Source of the DNA: Caryophanales bacterium UBA7581 | Lineage (GTDB): Bacteria > Bacillota_I > Bacilli_A > RFN20 > CAG-826 | Length of the DNA: 38,358 bases | Direction: 5' to 3' | Assembly (NCBI GenBank): GCA_002477825.1 | Contig: DLKT01000047.1 | Location: forward strand, 11,731-50,088 | Part shown: positions 9,217 through 17,426 of the stretch, in pieces | Position numbering within the stretch: the stretch's first letter is position 1 | Layout: every line of letters begins with the position of its first letter | Position numbers and translations under genes: made by a program | The notes under the pieces: model-generated | Database searches by the model: none | What the model saw: only the letters and a program-made list of their open reading frames with translations | Told to the model about the DNA's origin: nothing

Positions 9217-10061
9217 TCTTCCGCTAAAGTGGTATAAACTTGATGTCTTTTTAAAGAGATTCCGCGTACTTTAGCGTATTCATTAATCGTAACAACTTGG
9301 TATCCACGCTCATAGAGTAAGGGTAGCAAGTTTTTTAAAGCTTGAATGGTAGGATCAAATCCTTCATGCATTAAAACAATCGAGCCATCACCTAAATGAT
9401 TCATGACCGTTTCTTGAATTTCACTAGCGGTTTTTCCGCTCCAATCCAAAGTATCTAAACCATTCGTCCAGTTAATCATTGGATAATTAACGGTTTCTAA
9501 AACCATATTGTTATAAGTGCCAAAAGGTAAACGAACTAAAGCATCATTAATGCCGAGTAAATCATTTAACTTATCTAATGCAGTTTTCACTTCGCTTTTA
9601 ACTTCTCGTGCTTTTAAATTTTCTAAATGCACGTGATTTTCGGTATGATTTCCAATTTGAAAGCCACTTTCAAGCGCACGCAACATCGTTTCTTTATTTT
9701 CTTCCTTTACATTACTTCCTTTATAAAAGAAAGTGCCATGAGCGGTAAAACCATCTTTTCCATATTTTTTATTGAAATCATCAAATACATCAAGAATCTT
9801 ATTTTCGTAATAAGAAATTGGTCCGTCATCAAAAGTTAAGCAAATCAAACGATTTTCTGGGTCGATGTGAGAAACGTCTACATTAGAAACGTCCCATGCG
9901 TTTTCATCTATTGTAGAAATCGATGAAGAAGTTGTATGAGAAGAAGATGCGGAAGAATTAGAGGTTGTGTTACTACCTGGAACATTTGATGTTGCAGGTG
10001 TAGAGGGAGAACAAGCAAATAATAAGGGGAAAAGTAAGAAAAATGCAGCGTGTTTATGCAT
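9213..10061 (-). CDS. Lipoprotein polysaccharide deacetylase (NodB domain, CE4-like)
   Basis: A 282-residue surface lipoprotein. The signal peptide ends in lipobox LFAC (C17), followed by a Ser/Thr-rich linker to about residue 55 that would hold the domain off the membrane. The NodB domain has motif 1 TFDDGP (D78, D79), the metal-binding H-x3-H in NHTENH (H139, H143), RLPFGTYN and a late MHEG motif. Expected reaction is metal-dependent N- or O-deacetylation of a polysaccharide outside the cell: the target glycan, or peptidoglycan if the cell has a wall. Strong SD AGGAGG seven bases before the ATG. It stands alone, convergent with the GH36 gene and divergent from the importer operon, with which it shares a control region. 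Confidence 0.88.
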   Translation of the reverse strand: MHKHAAFFLLFPLLFACSPSTPATSNVPGSNTTSNSSASSSHTTSSSISTIDENAWDVSNVDVSHIDPENRLICLTFDDGPISYYENKILDVFDDFNKKYGKDGFTAHGTFFYKGSNVKEENKETMLRALESGFQIGNHTENHVHLENLKAREVKSEVKTALDKLNDLLGINDALVRLPFGTYNNMVLETVNYPMINWTNGLDTLDWSGKTASEIQETVMNHLGDGSIVLMHEGFDPTIQALKNLLPLLYERGYQVVTINEYAKVRGISLKRHQVYTTLAED

Positions 10062-10086
10062 AAAAAGACCTCCTAATTTTTTCTTT

Positions 10087-10114
10087 ATTATAACATAATA
10101 AAAAGGAATGTAAA
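10087..10114 (-). promoter_or_regulatory. Promoter of the lipoprotein deacetylase gene
   Basis: On the minus strand, TTTACA (-35, 10109-10114) and a perfect TATAAT (-10, 10087-10092) are separated by 16 bases. The -35 overlaps the 13-bp operator at 10112-10124. Confidence 0.7.
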
Positions 10115-10152
10115 AATAATTTTCAATAAAAAATGAAAAACATAAAAATAAT
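10112..10152. promoter_or_regulatory. Tandem operator in the divergent control region
   Basis: AAAAATAATTTTC (10112-10124) matches the window's palindrome GAAAATAATTTTC at 12 of 13 positions. A half-site AAAAATAAT (10144-10152) starts exactly 32 bp further on and touches the -35 of the plus-strand promoter. The first copy also covers the -35 of the minus-strand promoter, so one bound complex could control both directions. The regulator is unknown; the RpiR-type protein at 21736 is the inferred candidate. Confidence 0.6.
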
Positions 10153-10153
10153 G

Positions 10154-10182
10154 TTGCAACGAATTGGAAAATAGTATAAAAT
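10154..10182 (+). promoter_or_regulatory. Promoter of the importer operon
   Basis: TTGCAA (-35, 10154-10159) and TAAAAT (-10, 10177-10182) with a 17-bp spacer. The expected transcription start near 10189 lies beyond the ATG at 10184, one reason to reject that ATG as the translation start. Confidence 0.65.
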
Positions 10183-10193
10183 TATGAATGAAA

Positions 10194-10207
10194 TGAAAAC
10201 GCTTTTA
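10194..10207. promoter_or_regulatory. cre-like site (CcpA catabolite repression)
   Basis: TGAAAACGCTTTTA matches the cre consensus TGWAANCGNTNWCA at all but one position. It sits just downstream of the inferred transcription start, where bound CcpA would block elongation or initiation. CcpA itself is not in the window. Confidence 0.55.
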
Positions 10208-10225
10208 TGCGTGTTGGGAGGCTTT

Positions 10226-11191
10226 ATGGTGAAAACGAAGAAAAAGAGATTTCATCCCTATGAAGGACTGACCGATGAAGAAAAGAAAATGGCCAAAAAA
10301 GCGTACTGGCAAAGAAATATATGCATCTTTGTGATGATGATACCAGTCGTTGCTTGGTTTTTGGTTTTCTCCTATTGGCCTTTATATTATTTGCGCATGG
10401 CTTTTTACGATTATAAGTATATTAAAGGTTTCTCAGGATCAGAATTTGTGGGCTTAGAAAACTTTATCAAATTTTTTAGGCAAGATGGCTTAACGTATGT
10501 GTGGAATACTTTAGCAATTAATATTTTAGCTTTAATTTTCCTATTTCCATTTCCCATTATTCTCGCTATTTTGTTTAACGAATTAAGCAATGCAATTTTT
10601 AGAAAAACAGCCCAAACGGTTTCTTACTTACCTCACTTTTTAAGTACGACCGCTTTGGTAGGCATTATCTATCTAGTCTTTGATAGTGAAGCCGCGGGTG
10701 GCTTGATTAACCATATCTTAGTCAGTGTGTTTAAAGTGAACCAAGAAAACTTCTTATCAAGTGAGAAGTGGTTTAGAAGTATTCAAGTCATTTCAGGTAT
10801 TTGGCAAACCGCTGGCTGGTCAACGATTGTTTATACTGCTGCTTTAACCGCTATTGATCCGCAACTATATGAAGCGGCAAGAGTAGAAGGCGCCTCACGT
10901 TGGCATCAAATCCGAACAATTACTTTACCGGCTTTAGTACCCACGATTCTTATTATGCTAACCTTACAATTAGGAAGCATTATGGGCAGTAACTTCGATA
11001 AGATACAACTATTACAGAACGCGGGTAATATTAAAGTTTCTGAAGTTGTATTAACCTTTATTTATTCACAAGGCATAAGAGAACCGGGTTATGGAACTGC
11101 GGTTGGGTTATTAAATAGTGTAGTTGGCTTAATCTTCGTCATCGCCTCTAATAAAATCTCTAAAAAGATGGCGAATACATCGGTTTGGTAG
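10226..11191 (+). CDS. CUT1 sugar ABC transporter permease, LplB-type
   Basis: One of the two membrane subunits of an oligosaccharide ABC importer, 321 residues, with about six transmembrane helices. The cytoplasmic coupling (EAA) loop reads EAARVEGAS at about residues 216-224, followed by LPALVPT. The size and the soluble N-terminal extension with PYEGLTDEEKK resemble the LplB/YtcP class that imports complex polysaccharide fragments. The start is placed at ATG 10226, four bases after GGGAGG (10216-10221). The in-frame ATG at 10184 precedes the likely transcription start and has no SD. The partner permease follows directly, then the binding protein. No ATPase gene is in this operon; two lie at 25.2 and 31.5 kb. 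Confidence 0.92.
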   Translation: MVKTKKKRFHPYEGLTDEEKKMAKKAYWQRNICIFVMMIPVVAWFLVFSYWPLYYLRMAFYDYKYIKGFSGSEFVGLENFIKFFRQDGLTYVWNTLAINILALIFLFPFPIILAILFNELSNAIFRKTAQTVSYLPHFLSTTALVGIIYLVFDSEAAGGLINHILVSVFKVNQENFLSSEKWFRSIQVISGIWQTAGWSTIVYTAALTAIDPQLYEAARVEGASRWHQIRTITLPALVPTILIMLTLQLGSIMGSNFDKIQLLQNAGNIKVSEVVLTFIYSQGIREPGYGTAVGLLNSVVGLIFVIASNKISKKMANTSVW

Positions 11192-11200
11192 GTGATGAAT

Positions 11201-12091
11201 ATGAAAGAATACAAAGCAAAAATGAAAGTGAAAAAATCGGTAGGAGAGCATATCTTCGATGCCGTCATCATTATCATTATGTTGATTTTGATGTTCATGG
11301 TTTTATATCCACTCATTCACTTAGTCGCTGTCAGTTTTTCTAATCCAAACTTCATTCGTGATGGTTCTGTAGGTTTAATTCCTGTAGGATTTAATACCAA
11401 AGCATATAGTTTAATCTTAGGAGATAGCCAAATTTATAAGGCGTATGGTTCAACCATCTTCGTTTGTGCGATGAACTGTTTATTATCAATTGTTCTATTA
11501 TGCTTCGCTGCTTATCCGTTAGCGTATGGTAATTTCCGTTCCAAAGGATTATTTTCCAAATTTATTATTCTAACAATGTTCTTATCAGCAGGTATTATTC
11601 CTAATTTAGTCGTCGTGAAAGCTCTTCATTTAGATGGTAGTTTATGGTCCTTAGTTTTAACAGGTTTATTAAGCGCCTATAACATTATTGTAGTAAGAAG
11701 TTACTTTGAAGGTTTACCCAAAGCTTTAATTGAATCTGCTCGTGTTGATGGCGCAAATGACTTCCAAATCCTATTTAGAATTATTATTCCATGTTCTAAA
11801 CCGATTCTCGCTACGGTAGCGCTTTGGATTATCGTTGCCCAATGGAACAGTTATATGTATCCGCTTATTTATTTAGGAAATAAAGCGACAACGTTACAAA
11901 TTTATTTGGCCAATGCCATTAAAGATGCGGCCGCGCTTTATGATACCGGTGGCTTAATGATTGATGATGCTTTTGCAACACAATTACGTTATGCCGCGGT
12001 GGTATGTAGTATTATCCCGATTCTTATCATTTTCCCCTTTGCCCAAAAATTCTTAGTCAAAGGTGTTACGGTTGGATCGGTAAAAGAATAG
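11201..12091 (+). CDS. CUT1 sugar ABC transporter permease, LplC/YtcP-type
   Basis: Second membrane subunit of the importer, 296 residues, with about six transmembrane helices and the coupling motif ESARVDGAN at residues 178-186. It would pair with the upstream permease, the lipoprotein receptor encoded next, and cytosolic ATPase subunits. The start at 11201 is preferred because AGGTGA (11190-11195), overlapping the previous stop codon, lies at the right distance. GTG 11192 and ATG 11195 are also in frame but sit on the SD itself. Confidence 0.92.
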   Translation: MKEYKAKMKVKKSVGEHIFDAVIIIIMLILMFMVLYPLIHLVAVSFSNPNFIRDGSVGLIPVGFNTKAYSLILGDSQIYKAYGSTIFVCAMNCLLSIVLLCFAAYPLAYGNFRSKGLFSKFIILTMFLSAGIIPNLVVVKALHLDGSLWSLVLTGLLSAYNIIVVRSYFEGLPKALIESARVDGANDFQILFRIIIPCSKPILATVALWIIVAQWNSYMYPLIYLGNKATTLQIYLANAIKDAAALYDTGGLMIDDAFATQLRYAAVVCSIIPILIIFPFAQKFLVKGVTVGSVKE

Positions 12092-12111
12092 AAAGAAAGG
12101 AAATAAAAAAG

Positions 12112-13743
12112 ATGAAAAAGAATGGTTTATTTATTTTAGGCTTAGCTAGTTTCATGTTATTAGGCCTTACTTCCTGTAATGGTGGAGGAGAAAAAGAAAA
12201 AATAGAACACCATAAAGAATCCTATTATGAACACATTGATAGCAATTATGATTTTTATTCACGTGATAAAATGAAAATTACCATTATGGTTCCTACGGAA
12301 GCTGGATATTCCGACGCTTTAATGAAGAAGGTAGAAGAGGCTACGAATACAACGATTGAATTAAAGAAATATACAATGGATGCTTATTCAACCGCAATCT
12401 TAGATTCCTTTACTAGCCCAAGCACGATGCCAGATATTTACTGCCGTGTTCCTGACGTTGAAGTATTTAAAGAACAAGAAGCGGCTTATGAACTTTATGA
12501 TTTATTAATGCAATATGCACCCGATTACCGCAAAAACTTAAGCGTTGAAGATTGGGTACAATTAACGGATGCGACTACGCACGGCATTTATTCAATTTCC
12601 AATATTCGTGAACCAGAATATCAACTTTCTTATTTAATGAGAAAAGACTGGTTAAAGAAAGTTCAAGGAAGCTTAAGCTTTAATGTTGATGTCGATAATC
12701 CAGATTTATCTTGGGATCAATTTACCGAAATCTTAGAACACTTCCGCGATGATGATCCTAACGGAAATGGTTCAAAAGATGAATTACCTTTCTCCGTTGA
12801 AAATATTTCTTATTTACGTTATTTATTCGGTATTAATACTTCTTATTATTTCTCCACCGATTTAGAAACAGGAGAATATCAAGCGGTCGTTAACCATAAG
12901 AACTATAAAAAGTATCTTTCTTCCGTTCAAGATTTATATGCGGGTAAACTTTTAGACAATCAATATATTACTGCCAAAGTAGAAAGCTTAATGTCCGCGA
13001 ATAAGTTAGGCGCCTGCATTACTTATGCTGAATATGCGCAAACTTCTTTAAAATCTTTAACAAGCCCAACCGATGATAGTGGTAAAACCAATCCTAACTA
13101 TGTAAAAGATGCTGAATGGGTAAGCTTTAAACTTACGGGTCCAAAATGTGCAGACAACAAATATTATAGTGCTGTACCTTCGGCCGCTGGTTTAGTTCAC
13201 GGTTTCGTTATTTCTTCTCAAGTGAAAGAAGAAAGAGCGATTGAACTCGTTCGTATTTTAAACTGGTTCTACCGCGAAGCTGGAGAAAACTTATTTAACT
13301 ATGGCGTTGAAAATGAACACTATACCATGCAAGATGGTAAGAAAGTAATTAAAGAAGAATATGCCTCCTTTACCAATGCGCGTGCGGCTGGCTTATTATA
13401 TTCTTCTATGCCAATTCACTGGTTAAAAGATTCTTATATTCAAATGGTGACCGGTGGAAAAGCCTTAGACCAATTAGATAATACTCAAAAAGCTTTCTAT
13501 AATGCTTTAGGTATTGGAAAATTCAATTTCCAAAAACAAGCTGTGTCCATTAACACCAGTGAATGGAGCGAAAATTCAAAAGCGTTAACCGGTCAATTAA
13601 GTGCCTTTGAAGCCAATGTGATTAAAGGCGAAATTGATGATGTGAAATTAACAAGTGAATTAGATAAAGTCATTAAGGCGTTTGCGAAAGCTAGCCAAGA
13701 AGCTAACGAAGTATACGCTGAGATTTATGACGTTTGTAAATAG
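12112..13743 (+). CDS. Sugar ABC transporter solute-binding lipoprotein
   Basis: The receptor of the importer, 543 residues, anchored by a lipidated cysteine. The signal peptide ends in LTSC (C22), and a charged linker leads into a family 1 extracellular binding fold. The mature protein starts its first lobe with KMKITIMVPTEAGYSDALMKK. It shows the DIYCRVPD and DPNGNGSKDELPF segments usual in the long LipO/YtcQ class that pairs with LplB-type permeases. At about 540 residues it is larger than the usual 420-450 residue CUT1 receptors, which fits binding of longer oligosaccharides. Ligand unknown; context suggests beta-glucan or hemicellulose fragments. Confidence 0.92.
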   Translation: MKKNGLFILGLASFMLLGLTSCNGGGEKEKIEHHKESYYEHIDSNYDFYSRDKMKITIMVPTEAGYSDALMKKVEEATNTTIELKKYTMDAYSTAILDSFTSPSTMPDIYCRVPDVEVFKEQEAAYELYDLLMQYAPDYRKNLSVEDWVQLTDATTHGIYSISNIREPEYQLSYLMRKDWLKKVQGSLSFNVDVDNPDLSWDQFTEILEHFRDDDPNGNGSKDELPFSVENISYLRYLFGINTSYYFSTDLETGEYQAVVNHKNYKKYLSSVQDLYAGKLLDNQYITAKVESLMSANKLGACITYAEYAQTSLKSLTSPTDDSGKTNPNYVKDAEWVSFKLTGPKCADNKYYSAVPSAAGLVHGFVISSQVKEERAIELVRILNWFYREAGENLFNYGVENEHYTMQDGKKVIKEEYASFTNARAAGLLYSSMPIHWLKDSYIQMVTGGKALDQLDNTQKAFYNALGIGKFNFQKQAVSINTSEWSENSKALTGQLSAFEANVIKGEIDDVKLTSELDKVIKAFAKASQEANEVYAEIYDVCK

Positions 13744-13758
13744 AATTAGGTAACAAAA

Positions 13759-15573
13759 ATGAATAAGATAAAACGAGGAATTTTCTACCAAAATGAACAA
13801 GAAGCGATTGCATTGGGTAGCCATTACTATCCTTCTTTTCATCCTAAAAAAATTCCCGTTTTTTCTTTGACGGAACAAATAAAAGAAGCAGAGAAAGACT
13901 TAAAAGCAATGCATGAACTAGGTTTTAATCTCGTACGTTTGGCGGCTTTAGGTCCCACTTATTTAGAAGATGATGCGATAAGAAAAGATACGGAATTTAC
14001 CGATCAGTTATTAGAAATTGCGCGTAAAAACCAATTATCTAGTCTTGTTCGATTACAAGGATATAGCAGCAATACTCGAAATGCTCCCTACGCTTTAATG
14101 CAAGATGAAAATGGAAATGAAATTCCTTTAAAATGGGACTATTTCATTCGTAACTGCTTATCTAATCCTAGCGTGGTTAAAGAAGATGAAGAAATAACGC
14201 GTTATTTAGCAAAGCATTATGAAAATAATGAAAATGTTATTGGCTTTCAAATCTATAACGAACCGGCTTATCCGTTTATGGGTTTCTATGATTATAACCC
14301 TTATACGTTAAAAGCGTTTCATATAGAAACGGGAATATTTACGGATCCGCCCCGCTATCGACCAAAAACAAAAGAAGAGTTAGCAACGTGGATGGCTTTT
14401 AGAAGGTTTAATAATCATCGCATCAATCAATATCTCGTTCATTTAGCGAATATCGCTACAGAAGTAGGAAAAAAACCAAGTTTTACTTGCTTAATGCCTT
14501 GCGCAGTACAACAAGGAAGTGCGATTCGAGGAACCGATTTCTTTACGATAACCAAAGGCATGGATTTCCTAGGTATCACCCTTTATATTTCCCCTCTAGG
14601 GGTGGAAAGCAAAGAGTATCAACGCGTTCTTGATATTGCTAATTCCGTGGCAAGAGCGTATCAAACCCATGCTTGGGCCATTGAATGTGATGCCAGAGTG
14701 GATATGTCTTCTTATGAATATGAAGTAATGATGCTTTATCTTCTCGGTAGTGGTTTTAAAGGTATTATGCCTTATCAATATCGAGCGGATGCCGAAATTG
14801 AAGGTGCACCGGAACCCAATCGTTATGGCATTGTTTATAACGATGGAACCGCAACTCAAAAATATAAAGCGGTGCAAGAAATGAATCATTTCATTCAAAG
14901 GTGGTCTCATCATTTAGCAAAAGCCGAAGCGTATCAACATCCGGTTGCAATTTATATGAGTCAAGATATGGCGATTTATCAAGATGCAATTACGAATGCA
15001 GAGCAAAAAAATGCATGGAAATGTAAAGAACCTTATGCAATTTATTCAAGTTTGATTTATGAAAGTCTATTAGAAAAAGGTTATCGTCCGCAATTTGTTA
15101 ATATGGAGGTTTTAAAAGAAAAACGGGTACAACCGCAAATCATTTTATTACCAAGCATAGACGGGTTACCTTTAGAAGAGAAAGAATACCTAACATCGCT
15201 TGAAAAAGAAGGCGTAACCATTCGTGTTTATAATCCTTTCTTCCATGGATATGAAACGGTGGAAGAAGAAAATAAACAAAGCGCTACTGAACTTCTTATG
15301 AGTAGAGGAATAACGCCTCTATATCAAGCAAATCAAGAAGATGTGTATGTAAAAGTATTAGAAAATGAAGAGGAATATTTTATCTTTATCATTCATTCGA
15401 GTACTAGCGAAAAAGAATTAGACCAAGTTTCTATTCGGTTACCTCTATTAAAAGAGAAAACCATTGAAACGATTTGGTCTCACCAAGAAATCGTACAATG
15501 CCTAGGCGAAACATTGACGATTCAACACTTAAAAAGTGGAATAATTCTTCGCCTAAGAAAAGAGGAAAAATAA
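13759..15573 (+). CDS. GH42-like glycoside hydrolase (clan GH-A)
   Basis: A 604-residue retaining glycosidase with no signal peptide, so probably cytosolic and acting on imported oligosaccharides. The layout fits GH42. A barrel to about residue 385 carries acid/base E168 in IYNEPA and a probable nucleophile E309 in AIECDAR. A flavodoxin-like (trimerisation-type) domain spans about 390-510, with QIILLPSIDGLP, and a small C-terminal beta domain closes the protein. GH42 members are mostly beta-galactosidases, but the cysteines usual around the GH42 zinc site are not evident and the sequence looks divergent, so another beta-glycosidase activity is possible. It sits directly behind the importer genes and 2 bases ahead of the isomerase-like gene. 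Confidence 0.75.
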   Translation: MNKIKRGIFYQNEQEAIALGSHYYPSFHPKKIPVFSLTEQIKEAEKDLKAMHELGFNLVRLAALGPTYLEDDAIRKDTEFTDQLLEIARKNQLSSLVRLQGYSSNTRNAPYALMQDENGNEIPLKWDYFIRNCLSNPSVVKEDEEITRYLAKHYENNENVIGFQIYNEPAYPFMGFYDYNPYTLKAFHIETGIFTDPPRYRPKTKEELATWMAFRRFNNHRINQYLVHLANIATEVGKKPSFTCLMPCAVQQGSAIRGTDFFTITKGMDFLGITLYISPLGVESKEYQRVLDIANSVARAYQTHAWAIECDARVDMSSYEYEVMMLYLLGSGFKGIMPYQYRADAEIEGAPEPNRYGIVYNDGTATQKYKAVQEMNHFIQRWSHHLAKAEAYQHPVAIYMSQDMAIYQDAITNAEQKNAWKCKEPYAIYSSLIYESLLEKGYRPQFVNMEVLKEKRVQPQIILLPSIDGLPLEEKEYLTSLEKEGVTIRVYNPFFHGYETVEEENKQSATELLMSRGITPLYQANQEDVYVKVLENEEEYFIFIIHSSTSEKELDQVSIRLPLLKEKTIETIWSHQEIVQCLGETLTIQHLKSGIILRLRKEEK

Positions 15574-15575
15574 TT

Positions 15576-17408
15576 ATGAGTTTTATGTTTAACCCTTACC
15601 CATTTGATGATCAAACTGCGGTAAACCATGTAAAAGTTGACCCAAGTGTCACAAACACCATTTTAACGGATTTAAAGAAAATCGAAAAAGAATTACAAAA
15701 TCATGTTCTTTCAAAGAAGAACCAAGTCGTCGCCATTGACGGCTATCCATCTTGTAATTTTGACGTTTTAATTAAAATGTTTAAAAACGCTACTGTTATT
15801 CGTGTGAGTTCACTTTATAAAAGTGCGGAAGAAATTCATGAATATTTAAAATCTTTTCTTCCCGAAGATCGCGTAATGGATCCAGTTTTACTTTATGGAA
15901 AGCTTTATACCGCTGGATTAAAAAGTTTAATGGATGAGCGAAAAGTAGAAGAAGCCTTAAAGCAAATTGAAAATGCGAAAGGAATCGTCTTAATTGTCGG
16001 TCATGGCGCTTTAATTGATGACTTTAAATCTTTAGCGGGTACCAAAATCTATATTGATATGAGTCCTAAAGAAGCCGCTATTCGTTCCAAAAAAGGTTTA
16101 TATACGAATATTGGTGATACGAAAGCTCGTCCATTTAAAGAATTAATGCGCAGAAACTATTACGTTGATTTTGAAAATGAAACTTTACTTCGTAAATCTT
16201 TGATTAGCAATCATGAATTAGATTATTACATTTTTGGTGATCATGATGATGCTTTCATTATGGCGCCGATGGCAACAATGGATATTTTATTTGATGCATT
16301 AGTGAAACAACCATTCCGCTGCAAACCTGTCTATTTAGAAGGTGTATGGGGTGGATATTACATGATGCGTTATCGTAATCTTCCACGTACTATGAAAAAC
16401 TGTGCTTGGATTTTTGATATGATTCCAAGCGAAGTTTCCGTGGTTATTGAAGCCAATGGCGTTTCCATTGAAGTTCCATATTATACCTTTGTCCATGCTC
16501 GCGGTGTACAACTGATGGGTCAAGACTGTGTGAATTACTTCCATGGCTATTTCCCAATTCGTTTTAACTATGATGATACCTGGCATGCTAACGGAAACAT
16601 GTCCATTCAATGTCACCCTTATCACGATTATGTCACCAAAGAAAATCATGAATTAGGTCGTCAAGATGAATCTTATTATATTGTTGAAGCGGCAGAAGGC
16701 GCTAAAACCTTCTTAGGCTTCAATGAAGATATTGATCCTAATGATTTCATGAAAGAAGTCTATGAATCAGAAAGAACGGGAAAACATATCGATTATTTAA
16801 AATATGTAAATGCTGTTACTTCTACACCAGGTACCCAAGTTTTAATTCCTGCTGGCACCATTCATTCTTCCGGTCGTAACCAATTAGTGTTAGAGATTGG
16901 TTCTTTAACCATTGGCTCTTATACTTATAAACTTTATGACTATATGCGTCGTGATTTAGATGGTAATCCACGTCCAATTCATTCCCGTCATGGAGATAAT
17001 GTTTTACAAAAATATCGTAAGACTAATTGGGTGAATGAACATATTGTAAGAAGAGCAAAACCATTTGATGATCATGATACGGTATTAACCCAAACGGTTG
17101 GGGAAAGTCCATTATTATATTTTAAATTGATGACCACGCAATTCTTAGATCGTTATGAAGATAACACGAATGGTGTTTTCCACGTATTAACGGTTACCAA
17201 TGGTGAAAGAGTAAGAATCTATTCGAAAACCAACCCTGAATACTCTTTTGAAGCAAAATATTTGGATATTATTGTGGTCCCACAAAATATTGGCGAATAT
17301 GTAGTCCAAAATTTAGGTGATCAACCAGTCACCATTCATAAGACACTTCTAAGAGAAGATTTCTTAAACGAATTTGCACAATACGAAAAAGCATTAAGTG
17401 AAAAATAA
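15576..17408 (+). CDS. Class I mannose-6-phosphate isomerase-like protein with N-terminal kinase-like domain
   Basis: A 610-residue two-part protein. The C-terminal half, from about residue 250, is a cupin of the class I phosphomannose isomerase type. It has the zinc-site pieces IQCHP (Q345, H347), an acidic residue in QDESYY (E365), and LIPAGTIHSSG with H430, followed by YKLYDYMRRD. The N-terminal 240 residues resemble a nucleoside/uridine kinase fold (VVAIDGYPSCNFD, IVLIVGHGALID), but the Walker A glycine-lysine-serine is missing. The predicted reaction is interconversion of mannose 6-phosphate and fructose 6-phosphate, or a related aldose-ketose conversion. The start is 15576, set by AGAGG and the preceding stop; an ATG-proximal extension from 15474 overlaps the previous gene. 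Its presence suggests mannose is a product of the locus. Confidence 0.8.
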   Translation: MSFMFNPYPFDDQTAVNHVKVDPSVTNTILTDLKKIEKELQNHVLSKKNQVVAIDGYPSCNFDVLIKMFKNATVIRVSSLYKSAEEIHEYLKSFLPEDRVMDPVLLYGKLYTAGLKSLMDERKVEEALKQIENAKGIVLIVGHGALIDDFKSLAGTKIYIDMSPKEAAIRSKKGLYTNIGDTKARPFKELMRRNYYVDFENETLLRKSLISNHELDYYIFGDHDDAFIMAPMATMDILFDALVKQPFRCKPVYLEGVWGGYYMMRYRNLPRTMKNCAWIFDMIPSEVSVVIEANGVSIEVPYYTFVHARGVQLMGQDCVNYFHGYFPIRFNYDDTWHANGNMSIQCHPYHDYVTKENHELGRQDESYYIVEAAEGAKTFLGFNEDIDPNDFMKEVYESERTGKHIDYLKYVNAVTSTPGTQVLIPAGTIHSSGRNQLVLEIGSLTIGSYTYKLYDYMRRDLDGNPRPIHSRHGDNVLQKYRKTNWVNEHIVRRAKPFDDHDTVLTQTVGESPLLYFKLMTTQFLDRYEDNTNGVFHVLTVTNGERVRIYSKTNPEYSFEAKYLDIIVVPQNIGEYVVQNLGDQPVTIHKTLLREDFLNEFAQYEKALSEK

Positions 17409-17426
17409 AAAAGGAGGAAAAAAGTG

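Noticed and set aside
10184..10225. Longer start for the first permease at ATG 10184
   Set aside because: It lies two bases after the -10 box, upstream of the expected transcription start, and has no SD; GGGAGG correctly precedes ATG 10226.
14596..14913. 105-codon open frame on the minus strand inside the GH42-like gene
   Set aside because: Shadow of a well-supported gene in the other strand; no SD, no recognisable domain and biased composition.
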